From Actinomycetota bacterium (GTDB lineage Bacteria > Actinomycetota > Geothermincolia > Geothermincolales > RBG-13-55-18): a stretch of DNA of 44,326 bases. Shown here one piece after another: positions 16,860-24,267 of the stretch (the stretch's first letter is position 1; each line of letters opens with the position of its first letter). The stretch covers positions 1 through 44,326 of the forward strand of contig QZKE01000003.1 in the NCBI GenBank assembly GCA_003598015.1. The letters run 5' to 3'. The position numbers and the translations under genes are program-made. The notes under the pieces were generated by a model. The model saw only the letters and a program-made list of their open reading frames with translations, made no database searches and was not told the DNA's origin.

Positions 16860-18638
16860 TCAGCCTCCCTGCGAGTCCGCCAGCACTTCCATCAGGTCCA
16901 CGTGCACCCAGGATGTGTCGTAATAGCCGTGTAGGGACCACATCTCCAGGTCCTGGTTGTCCATGAGCACGTGATGGCCCTTGATTGACTGTGAGGTATC
17001 CGTGCCGTAATAATCGCAGCGGGCCGGGTTCAGAAAGTCGATTATCCACATGGCGCTCGTTGCGTCGATCTCCCCGTAATGCTCGTCGAGGAGAGTCAGC
17101 ATGGTGTCGTATCTCCACGGCGAGCTGCTGCTGCTGCCGGGGAGCGATGGATAGGTAAGCGACATCAGGGGGATGATGTAATGGTTGGTCATGGCTACGA
17201 GGTCGGGGTATTCCTCATTCTGCCGTGGGAAGAAGCCACATGCCAGGCCGGGACCGCCATCCGGCTGTACGGCGCTCCCCGGTCCATCGAACCACTCCGG
17301 GTCGACGTAGTCCGGCCATCTCACCATCACGCCCTTCTCCAGGCTGGTGCAGGACGGATGCTCCTCCGGCTCGACTAGGCTGTTGCCTACGACTTCTCCG
17401 TCCACGATCTCCCATTCCCCAGCACCGTCCGCGCCCGCGGGAAAAGCGGCATTGTAACCTTGGTTAAGGCAGGGACAGAGCAAGCCCAGCAGGCCGAAGA
17501 ACAGCCGGGCGAGATATTTCTGCAGGTAATGCCCGGGGGGAAGCAGGCTCGAGGCAAAGGTTTCCAGGACCGCTGCTCCATGTTGTTCCCCGTCCGAGAT
17601 GAGATAGAGCCAGGGTACTGCCCGGTCGGAATCACGGATCATGGCGATACCCTCGTCGAGGGAGCCCGCGAACTGTGTCACCTTCCGGCACAGGAGTAAG
17701 GTGCCTTCGCCGCTTATCAGGGGCCGGGTGAATATGGAATAGACCACGTCCATGGCACAGCTCACCCCCTCCGTGTTCATGCCCGTGGGGATGCCCACGA
17801 AAGCGGGAGCGGCCGAGGTCACGAAGGGATAGCCCTGCGTGGGGTTATGCACTATTATCATGGCTTCGTCCGAGAAGATATCCCCGCCCGTGGGAAACAT
17901 GAAATCACGGCCGTGAAACAGCCTGCCGTCGTCGGTCGCATCCCCGAAGACCGCGAACTCGTTACAGAAAATGGCTCCGAAGCCTACGTATATGCTTTCC
18001 AGGGTATCCATACCTGCGTTGAGGGTCAGCAGGTCCCGGTATCCGACGTCGTATCCAAGGTCCCGGCAGGCATCGGATATGCCCCGCATCTCCGTGAGGA
18101 ATTCCTCGGGTATGGCGTCCTGGTTGGCCGCTACCATTATCTTGAGGAGATTCCACAGCAGGTTCCACAACCAGGGAAACTGCCTCAAGTCCAGGGCTAT
18201 TCCCATGTCTTCGAGCAGCTCAAAAAAGACGTTCTCCAGGTAGTCCTTGGCCACCCTCTCTACGCTCTGCGGGCAGAGGTAGCCCTCCGCGTAACCTCTC
18301 TGGTAGGCGTCTCCTGCGAGATACAGGAGCCTCTTTCCCGCGCTGTTCTCCGCGAGATAACTGTCGCCCCACGTGGCTATCACCTGGAAATCTTCAGGGG
18401 ATATGGGATTGGACAGCTCGAGGGCGCTCTCCACCTCGATGCTTCCGCCTTCCAGCGCGTCGCCGACCTTCTCCGCGCCAGTCTCCGCGGGTGGGTCGTT
18501 CTGCGCAGGGCACTCTGACCCCGCCACCGCGGCCAGGGGCAAGACCATGGCCACCAGCAGCAAGGCCATGAGTATGACGAAGACCGCCGCAGCTCTTTCC
18601 TTTCCGGGAATCCACGCGTTAAGACGATGCAGGCCCAT
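16860..18638 (-). CDS. Exported C45-type autoproteolytic hydrolase (Ntn fold)
   Basis: A 592-residue protein with an N-terminal signal or anchor (about residues 15-40, ending AVAG). The predicted nucleophile is C225 in IFCNEFAVFGDATDDGRLF, followed by HGRDFMF, as in peptidase family C45 and the acyl-CoA:6-aminopenicillanate acyltransferase group. These are made as precursors and cut themselves just before this cysteine. Here the pro-part would be about 185 residues, and the whole is longer than usual. The mature enzyme probably hydrolyses amide bonds of small molecules outside the membrane. A strong G-rich ribosome site precedes the ATG. It is probably monocistronic. Confidence 0.8.
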   Translation of the reverse strand: MGLHRLNAWIPGKERAAAVFVILMALLLVAMVLPLAAVAGSECPAQNDPPAETGAEKVGDALEGGSIEVESALELSNPISPEDFQVIATWGDSYLAENSAGKRLLYLAGDAYQRGYAEGYLCPQSVERVAKDYLENVFFELLEDMGIALDLRQFPWLWNLLWNLLKIMVAANQDAIPEEFLTEMRGISDACRDLGYDVGYRDLLTLNAGMDTLESIYVGFGAIFCNEFAVFGDATDDGRLFHGRDFMFPTGGDIFSDEAMIIVHNPTQGYPFVTSAAPAFVGIPTGMNTEGVSCAMDVVYSIFTRPLISGEGTLLLCRKVTQFAGSLDEGIAMIRDSDRAVPWLYLISDGEQHGAAVLETFASSLLPPGHYLQKYLARLFFGLLGLLCPCLNQGYNAAFPAGADGAGEWEIVDGEVVGNSLVEPEEHPSCTSLEKGVMVRWPDYVDPEWFDGPGSAVQPDGGPGLACGFFPRQNEEYPDLVAMTNHYIIPLMSLTYPSLPGSSSSSPWRYDTMLTLLDEHYGEIDATSAMWIIDFLNPARCDYYGTDTSQSIKGHHVLMDNQDLEMWSLHGYYDTSWVHVDLMEVLADSQGG

Positions 18639-18705
18639 TCTTTCCCCCCCTGATCTCGAGACCGACCTCCGTCAAACCGGCAATACGCTACATGGAGTGG
18701 AGTGT

Positions 18706-18711
18706 ATTATA
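18706..18711 (-). promoter_or_regulatory. -10 element upstream of the C45-type hydrolase
   Basis: TATAAT on the minus strand, 68 bases before the ATG, inside an AT-rich island in otherwise GC-rich DNA. No clear -35. Confidence 0.4.
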
Positions 18712-18918
18712 AATACAATAACTCATTTCCATGGCGAAGCAAGCGTCTCGTATGGCTGGAGGGGGTCTGAGCGATGCCGGTCCGGACGCTGCATAACATC
18801 CGGCCGACGGATACTCGAGTGAGCATGGAGCAGGCCGCTGGTCCATGCGATGATCATAATCGGCGCTTGTGGTCAGGCGTGGACGGTGATGGTGGATGCG
18901 GAAAAAGGGAGGTCATAG

Positions 18919-19713
18919 ATGCCTGCGGCTGCAAGAGATGCTGCGTCGGTCATCATCCTGCGTGATGTCCCTCGAGGAGACGGCTTCGAGGTACTCATGC
19001 TGAGAAGGCATGCCAGCAGCGTTTTCGCTGCCGGTATGTTTGTTTTTCCCGGGGGGGCGGTGGAGGAATGCGATTGCGAAGAGGGCACGGCCGGGTTATG
19101 CGCGGGGATCGGCCTGCAGGAAGCCGCGTCCATCATCGCCGACGCGCCCTCCCCGGAACAGGCTTTGGGGCTCTTTGTCGCGGGCGTCAGGGAGACCTTC
19201 GAGGAGGCCGGGATTCTTCTCGCCTGTGAGGCCTCGGGGAAGCTCCTTTCCTACCGGGGAGAGGGGGCGGCTCGCTTTGCCGCTCGCCGCGAGGCGATAA
19301 GGGATGGCGAGATCACCTTCCGGGAGATGATCCTGCGCGAGAACCTCTCCCTGGCCCTTGACCGCCTGGTGTATTTCGCGCATTGGATCACCCCCGAGCT
19401 CTCGCCCATACGCTTCGATACCCGCTTTTTCCTGGCTCCCGCTCCCCCCGGACAGGGGGCATTTCATGATGATATCGAGACCACGGCTCACGTGTGGATC
19501 GCACCCCGGGAGGCCCTGGCAAGAAACGAGAAAGGGGCGTTGGCCATGCTCCCCCCCACCATGGTCAATCTCATGAACCTTGCGCGTTTCTCGAGCGTGG
19601 AGGATGCCCTGGCTTCAAGCGTAGGACGGGATATACCCGTTGTCGCCCCCCAGGTGAGCTTCGAGGGCGGCAGGATGAGGCTTCTTCTCCCCGCGGATCC
19701 CGACAGCCCATGA
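18919..19713 (+). CDS. NUDIX hydrolase, NUDT19-like
   Basis: A 264-residue NUDIX-domain protein. The catalytic box reads RETFEEAG at 91-98, preceded by the strand segment GMFVFPGGAVEE near residue 40. The gap between the strand and the box is about 45 residues, longer than in typical NUDIX enzymes. This insertion is characteristic of the NUDT19/CoA-diphosphatase-like branch, so a CoA or acyl-CoA substrate is plausible. The second half contains the WITPELSPIRFDTRFFLA motif common in that branch. GGGAGGT lies seven bases before the ATG. The 280 bases upstream, toward the divergent C45 gene, contain no other gene. Confidence 0.85.
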   Translation: MPAAARDAASVIILRDVPRGDGFEVLMLRRHASSVFAAGMFVFPGGAVEECDCEEGTAGLCAGIGLQEAASIIADAPSPEQALGLFVAGVRETFEEAGILLACEASGKLLSYRGEGAARFAARREAIRDGEITFREMILRENLSLALDRLVYFAHWITPELSPIRFDTRFFLAPAPPGQGAFHDDIETTAHVWIAPREALARNEKGALAMLPPTMVNLMNLARFSSVEDALASSVGRDIPVVAPQVSFEGGRMRLLLPADPDSP

Positions 19714-19760
19714 TAGGGTGGCCTGGAGAACTCCCTTTCTATCTCGAATACGCGGTGATG

Positions 19761-19785
19761 TTGCCCCCGTGGCGGCGAGGGGCAA
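19761..19785 (+). terminator. Hairpin between NUDIX and Fe-S genes
   Basis: ttgcccc (19761-19767) and ggggcaa (19779-19785) form a 7-bp stem with an 11-base loop. No T-run follows, so termination is uncertain. Confidence 0.3.
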
Positions 19786-19847
19786 TAATGGGAATGATCG
19801 CAGATTGGCACGGCAAATGATTCAGTGACGTATAGGGGGGAGTTTTT

Positions 19848-20660
19848 ATGGGTTATCCGCGGCAGGTGGTCAAGGCCTTTCTCTCCCTTTGGCCCCTCAC
19901 CCATGTGGTTAAAAAGCTCAGCGCGTATACGCCCTTCCGCCAGCTCTTCGCTCCGCTGGTGAAGGAAGGCATATTCGATGTGACCTTCATCCCCGTTGCT
20001 GAGGATATACCCGCACCCCAGAATATGGCGCTGCCGCGCCAGGCTATCGCCGAGCTGATCAAGGCCTCCTCGCACCGCTTCATCCACAACGGCTGCATCT
20101 GCCGCAACCAGGAGGGGTGCGTCAACTATCCGAGGGAACTGGGGTGTATCTTCCTGGGAGAGGCGGCCTCGCGCCTGCATCCTTCCATAGGGCACCGCGC
20201 CGGTGTGGAGGAATGCCTGGAGCACCTGGAGAAGGCGTCGCAAACGGGGCTGACGGGAATGATCGGGCGCATCTGGTTCGATGCCACCACCCTGGGGCTG
20301 CTGCACGATTTCCGCAACTTCCTGGTGGTGTGCTTCTGCTGCGACTGCTGCTGCCTGGTACGCGCGGATATGAGGAAGGCGGGGAAGGGATTCAAGGACA
20401 CCATCAAGAAACTGGATACGGTGCGCATAACGGTCACCGATGCATGCGTGGGGTGCGGTACCTGTGTAAAGACGTGCTTCATAGGGGCGGCGGAGTTGAG
20501 CGGTGGCAGGTCGCGCATGGACCCCGAGCTGTGCAAGGGATGCGGCCGCTGCGCCCTGGCCTGCCCCAACCAGGCCATCCAGGTCGACTTCGACACGGAG
20601 GGCGCCGTCTTCAGGGAACTCCTGGGCCGCGTAAGCACGGTGGTCGAGCCCGGTGGTTGA
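19848..20660 (+). CDS. 4Fe-4S dicluster protein with extra cysteine-rich domain
   Basis: A 270-residue cytoplasmic iron-sulfur protein. The C-terminus holds two ferredoxin motifs: C200/C203/C206/C210 and C229/C232/C235/C239. The N-terminal 190 residues add further cysteines: NGCICRNQEGC with a nearby ELGC, and the striking run CFCCDCCC near residue 165. Similar proteins with this Cys run occur in anaerobic bacteria as uncharacterised electron carriers; the run may bind another cluster or metal. GGGGGGAG precedes the ATG by six bases. It is followed on the same strand by a small zinc-ribbon membrane protein and a PLP enzyme. No partner oxidoreductase is next to it. Confidence 0.85.
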   Translation: MGYPRQVVKAFLSLWPLTHVVKKLSAYTPFRQLFAPLVKEGIFDVTFIPVAEDIPAPQNMALPRQAIAELIKASSHRFIHNGCICRNQEGCVNYPRELGCIFLGEAASRLHPSIGHRAGVEECLEHLEKASQTGLTGMIGRIWFDATTLGLLHDFRNFLVVCFCCDCCCLVRADMRKAGKGFKDTIKKLDTVRITVTDACVGCGTCVKTCFIGAAELSGGRSRMDPELCKGCGRCALACPNQAIQVDFDTEGAVFRELLGRVSTVVEPGG

Positions 20661-20691
20661 CCCCGGCGTGAGCAGCATTTAACGTTTGGAT

Positions 20692-21180
20692 ATGATCAAA
20701 TGCGGCGGCTGCGGACGGGAGATCGACCCGGTGGGTATGCCGGACGGCGCCAGGTTCCTGTGTACCCGCTGCTGCCATCTGCATACCAAGGGTCCGGAAC
20801 CACCACACAAGCTCGGCTATACCGCCTTCACGGTCATCGCCTACCTCTGCCTGGCAGCGCTGGCGCTCGCGGGATTCACCCTGTGCGTGCTCTACGTGAT
20901 AGGCGCAGGCGACCTGACGTGGTTCGTCATCCTCAGTGCTCTCATGCTCTGTGTCGCGGGCTGCCCGGCAGTCATCTTAGTCAGAAAGCGCAACCTCGCC
21001 CTGCTCCTGGCCGCCCTCTACCTGCCCCTGGGCGTGTGGGCACATCTCTGGCACCGGGCACCGGGAGTGGAGTGGGAGTACAGTGCGATGACGGCCTACG
21101 GAGGGTATTTCTTCTTGCTGATCGGCGCAGCAGCCCTGGTCGCTTTCATCAGCAACTCCCGGGCCCTGCCGCGCCTGTGA
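20692..21180 (+). CDS. Zinc-ribbon membrane protein, unknown function
   Basis: 162 residues. The N-terminus has a short zinc-ribbon-like pattern, CGGCG near residue 4 and CTRCC near residue 28. Four hydrophobic helices follow, at about 45-65, 75-95, 105-125 and 140-158. The family is not recognised. I use the ATG at 20692; a TTG two codons earlier is also open. The ribosome site is weak, which suggests translation follows from the Fe-S gene 31 bases upstream. The next gene begins 10 bases after its stop. Confidence 0.7.
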   Translation: MIKCGGCGREIDPVGMPDGARFLCTRCCHLHTKGPEPPHKLGYTAFTVIAYLCLAALALAGFTLCVLYVIGAGDLTWFVILSALMLCVAGCPAVILVRKRNLALLLAALYLPLGVWAHLWHRAPGVEWEYSAMTAYGGYFFLLIGAAALVAFISNSRALPRL

Positions 21181-21190
21181 GGTGACCGGG

Positions 21191-22312
21191 ATGTATGACG
21201 ATCTGCCCCTTTTCCGCCGTTATCCCCGCCTCCTGGCATGTCTCCCCTGGGTGTCTCTGGGAGAGTGGCCGACCCCGGTGCAGCATGCACGGGGCTTGGA
21301 GGAGGCACACGGCTTTACTTCCTTCTATATCAAGAGGGACGACCTCAGCTCGCGCCTCTATGGCGGGAATAAAGTACGCAAGCTCGAGTTCTCCCTGGCC
21401 TGTGCCCTGCGCAAAGGATATGGCAGGATCATGACCATGGGCGCGGCGGGCTCCAACCACGTACTGGCCACGGCGATGCACGGCAGGAGATTGGGCCTTG
21501 CCACTACCGCCCTCCTCTTCGGCCAGCCCTGCGCGGAATACGTGCGACGCAACCTGCTCGCCGACTATCGCTGCGGGGTACGCATGGTATGGGCCGGCTC
21601 TATCCCCGGGATACCCATGGCCTACGCGAAGGAAAAGGCCGCCGCGCTGCTGCGCGGCGAGCGGCTGTACTGGCTCGGCCCCGGGGGTTCCTCGTCCTCC
21701 GGCAGCATCGGGTACGTCAACGCGGGCTTGGAGATCGCGGAGCAGGTCGAGGCGGGGCTTCTGCCGGAGCCCGACTACGTGGTATCCGCCATGGGTACTC
21801 ACGGGACGTGCGCCGGGCTGTGGCTGGGCTTGAGGTTGGCCGGCATGCGCTCGCAACTGGTCGGCGCGGCGGTGGTGGAGACTGCATACTGTAACCCCAC
21901 CCTGTGGGCGCGCCTGGTGAACAGGACATCGGCCATGCTCAATCGCCTGGATCCTGGGATAAAGGCACCGGAAGCTCATCCCTCTGACCTTGTCTACTTG
22001 AGCGGTGAGCTGGGACGGGGATACGCCCACCTCACACCCGCGGATGTGAGGGCTGTATGTGAGGCGCAGGAGTTGGAGGGCCTGCAGCTGGAGGGGACGT
22101 ATACGGGGAAAGCGCTGGCCGCCGCGCTGGACATGGGGCGCGAGCTGGGCGGCGGCGAGAGTATCCTCTTCATCAACACCTACAATTCCGCCGACCTCAC
22201 CCCCCTGATCGGAGGCCTCGATCACCGCTTGTTGCCGCAACCTTTCCAGCGCTTTTTCGAGATGCCCTGCAGGGCTCTGGAATATGAGCTGCAAGGCCCC
22301 GACGGCGGATGA
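21191..22312 (+). CDS. PLP-dependent D-cysteine desulfhydrase / ACC deaminase-like enzyme
   Basis: A 373-residue enzyme of the tryptophan-synthase-beta fold. K61 in YGGNKVRKLEF is the PLP lysine, and the context FYIKRDDLSS...YGGNKVRKLE is characteristic of D-cysteine desulfhydrase and ACC deaminase. The phosphate-binding loop is probably GAAGSNHVLA. A Cys/Ser-rich loop (GPGGSSSSGSIG) is at the substrate side. It should eliminate from a small amino acid such as D-cysteine or 1-aminocyclopropane-carboxylate; sequence cannot decide which. The ATG at 21191 has GAGGTG upstream and is preferred over a GTG three codons earlier. D-cysteine use would fit a sulfur- or selenium-active cell. Confidence 0.8.
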   Translation: MYDDLPLFRRYPRLLACLPWVSLGEWPTPVQHARGLEEAHGFTSFYIKRDDLSSRLYGGNKVRKLEFSLACALRKGYGRIMTMGAAGSNHVLATAMHGRRLGLATTALLFGQPCAEYVRRNLLADYRCGVRMVWAGSIPGIPMAYAKEKAAALLRGERLYWLGPGGSSSSGSIGYVNAGLEIAEQVEAGLLPEPDYVVSAMGTHGTCAGLWLGLRLAGMRSQLVGAAVVETAYCNPTLWARLVNRTSAMLNRLDPGIKAPEAHPSDLVYLSGELGRGYAHLTPADVRAVCEAQELEGLQLEGTYTGKALAAALDMGRELGGGESILFINTYNSADLTPLIGGLDHRLLPQPFQRFFEMPCRALEYELQGPDGG

Positions 22313-22411
22313 GCGATGGAAGCGCGGACGGGCATTTCCGCGCGCCGCCTGGACCCTGTCCATCCTAACCCGGACTGCGCCATGAGCTTGCAGGACGCAT
22401 TTTGAAAGGGT

Positions 22412-23122
22412 ATGTACATGTTCTGGTGGGACCGCTGGTTATGGGAACTGGGCTTCGCCATCTGCCATCAACGGCCGGAGCGCCTGCTTGTCTTCGGGGA
22501 CCACGCTCTCTTCGTATGTTCGCGTGACACGGGCCTGTTCGTCTCCTTTTTCAGCGTCATGCTCGTGCTGTCCCTGCTGCGGGGCAGAGAGCGGGCGGGC
22601 ATGCCCCCCGTTCCCATCCTGGCCGTGGCCGCGCTCGGGATCCTCTTCCTGGCCTGGGACGGGCTCACCAGTTATCTGGGCTTCAGGGATACAACCAATA
22701 CGCTCAGGTTCCTGAGCGGTTTCGCGGCCGGGGCAGGCCTGGCTTTCCCTGCAGCGGCCCTGGTGAACGGCACCGTCTTCGGGGGTGATCGCTCCATGAA
22801 GGTCGCATCACGCCCCGGGGACTTCGCCGCGGTGGGGTTGGCCGGCGCCGCCGTGCTGTTCCTCTATCTCTCCCGGCCGCAACCGCTCTTCCGCCTGGGG
22901 CAGCTGTGGCTCCTGGTGAGCGTGCTGGGCACTCTCTGGGTCCTCAACCTCCTCGTAGTGTATCTGATACGCGAAAAGGAGGGTGGCCTTACGCTGGCGA
23001 GAGCGGCGATAGCCCTCTTGCTCACGGCCGCCGAATTGACGGGATCCTATTGGTTGCACCGGCTTTTCTCGGGAAGCGGCCCGGTGATCGCCCTGCGTCC
23101 GCGCAAGCTGCCTCCGTTATGA
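22412..23122 (+). CDS. DUF2085-family membrane protein
   Basis: A 236-residue integral membrane protein. The family marks are CHQRPERLL near residue 18 and CSRDTGLFV near residue 37, both near the start of the first helices. About five to six hydrophobic segments follow. Function of the family is unknown; the conserved Cys/His residues could bind a metal. GAAAGGG precedes the ATG. The 99-base gap before it contains a 29-codon open frame (22316-22405) that I do not call as a gene. Confidence 0.8.
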   Translation: MYMFWWDRWLWELGFAICHQRPERLLVFGDHALFVCSRDTGLFVSFFSVMLVLSLLRGRERAGMPPVPILAVAALGILFLAWDGLTSYLGFRDTTNTLRFLSGFAAGAGLAFPAAALVNGTVFGGDRSMKVASRPGDFAAVGLAGAAVLFLYLSRPQPLFRLGQLWLLVSVLGTLWVLNLLVVYLIREKEGGLTLARAAIALLLTAAELTGSYWLHRLFSGSGPVIALRPRKLPPL

Positions 23123-23138
23123 TGGTGAGACTCGCCAA

Positions 23139-23182
23139 GTCAGGCCCGGGGGGCCAAGCCCGGTCCAGGGTCTGACCCGGTT
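23139..23182. repeat. Imperfect palindrome, same family as 5003-5149 and 24172-24248
   Basis: The sequence opens with agtcaggcccgggg and closes with ccagggtctgacccgg, which pair with a few mismatches. The core gggtcag-cc-ggac is shared with the other two palindromes. It lies just after the DUF2085 gene. Confidence 0.5.
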
Positions 23183-23307
23183 GCCATCAACCCTCGGGGA
23201 AGAACCCCCCACAAAGGGTAACAAGCTGAGGTTGTGGTATATTTAACTGGAGTCCGCCGGGCAGGGGCCGTAGCCCCCCATGAACGACCTGGAATGGGAG
23301 GTCCGCA

Positions 23308-23592
23308 ATGCACGCAAAAAAAGAGAAGATCAGGGTGGAGATCTATACAACTTCTCATCGTATCGTGGCCGATTTGCATATCTTCGCGGGAGCACGCTTG
23401 ACCGATATCATGCAATCGAGGGAGACGGCATCGTTTTTCGCCCTGACGGATGTAGAGGTCTACGACCTGAACAGCGGACAGGAGCTGTTCCGCACCGATT
23501 TTATAGACGTCAACCGCAGCCACATCGTCATGCTGCGGCCGCTTGAGATGCCCCCGAACAGGCCCAAGGGAGACCTTCAGTCAGCGTTCTAG
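23308..23592 (+). CDS. Hypothetical protein, 94 residues
   Basis: A small soluble protein that I do not recognise with certainty. The first 65 residues alternate strand-like segments (IRVEIYTTSHRIVADLHIF, FFALTDVEVYD), suggesting a compact beta-rich domain; the tail is Pro-rich. A clear GGGAGGT site lies just before the ATG, and TATATT around 23240 may be a -10. It stands alone between two palindromic repeats. Confidence 0.7.
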   Translation: MHAKKEKIRVEIYTTSHRIVADLHIFAGARLTDIMQSRETASFFALTDVEVYDLNSGQELFRTDFIDVNRSHIVMLRPLEMPPNRPKGDLQSAF

Positions 23593-23700
23593 GGCGAAGT
23601 AGCGCAAGCGGGTAATTACCCGGTCCATAGATACGGCAACGTACCGGGAGTGTCTCTGCGCAGCGGAGATCGAATGCGAGAGTACTTATGGGTCGGGGCG

Positions 23701-24129
23701 CTAAGGAACCTGGGTTTCACCGAGGGCTTTCGCTTCCGTATAACGGCACAGGTAGCCGACGTTCTGAAACAGGTAGGTATTCACGATCTTGCGCACCGGC
23801 ACGCTGATGATGTCGGGTTCCCCGTTCAGTCCCTTGACCACGGTTATGTTCCCGTCCAGCCTGACATCGCGATCATCCAGCAGTTCCTGAACGACCTCGT
23901 AGACGACTTCCATATTCCCCTTGGATTGCTGGTAGGCGGTGGCCGCTTCCTCGGCGGCATCGTCAGCGGTGCCGTGTATAGATATCTGGTTCCAGATGAT
24001 GGGCCCGCATTGGGTGATGATGGCGCCGATGACCACGGCGACGAGGATTATCTTGAGGACATATTCCCAGACCTGGCCGTCCTCGCCATGCAATCTCAAG
24101 AAGAAGCCCTTTCCATTCATATCATTCAT
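23701..24129 (-). CDS. Single-pass membrane protein, unknown function
   Basis: 142 residues: a short basic N-terminus, one membrane helix at about 24-41 (ILVAVVIGAIITQCGPII), then an acidic, probably extracytoplasmic domain with an EEAATAYQQSKGN helix and strand-like remainder. The shape recalls a small pseudopilin-like or anchored protein, but no family is recognised. No good ribosome site is visible, so the start is uncertain (an alternative ATG is three codons later). It lies downstream of murJ on the same strand but separated by a strong palindrome. Confidence 0.6.
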   Translation of the reverse strand: MNDMNGKGFFLRLHGEDGQVWEYVLKIILVAVVIGAIITQCGPIIWNQISIHGTADDAAEEAATAYQQSKGNMEVVYEVVQELLDDRDVRLDGNITVVKGLNGEPDIISVPVRKIVNTYLFQNVGYLCRYTEAKALGETQVP

Positions 24130-24171
24130 TAGCTTCGACGGTAGATAGAGGTTTCCTTTAGCCTGGGGTCA

Positions 24172-24248
24172 GCCCCGGACATGGGACATTTTCTGATGAG
24201 CGTAGAATTCCATCCATCCCGACACTGAAAATGTCCCATGTCCGGGGC
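24172..24248. repeat. Perfect 22-bp inverted repeat
   Basis: The left arm 24172-24193 (gccccggacatgggacattt..) and right arm 24227-24248 are exact reverse complements, 33 bases apart. Outer bases (gcctgg / ccaggc) extend the symmetry with a small bulge. It lies just after murJ and could act as a terminator, though no T-run follows. The ggggtcagccccggac core links it to the palindromes at 5003 and 23139. Confidence 0.85.
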
Positions 24249-24267
24249 CCAGGCGACCCAGGCGATC

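Noticed and set aside
19488..20678. 396-codon antisense frame over the NUDIX and Fe-S genes
   Set aside because: Opposite strand to two well-supported genes; low-complexity His/Gln-rich translation.
21149..22363. 404-codon frame antisense to the PLP enzyme
   Set aside because: Same reasons as above; the PLP enzyme has its catalytic lysine motif and a ribosome site.
22316..22405. 29-codon ORF between the PLP enzyme and the DUF2085 gene
   Set aside because: No ribosome site, no recognisable sequence; too short to support.
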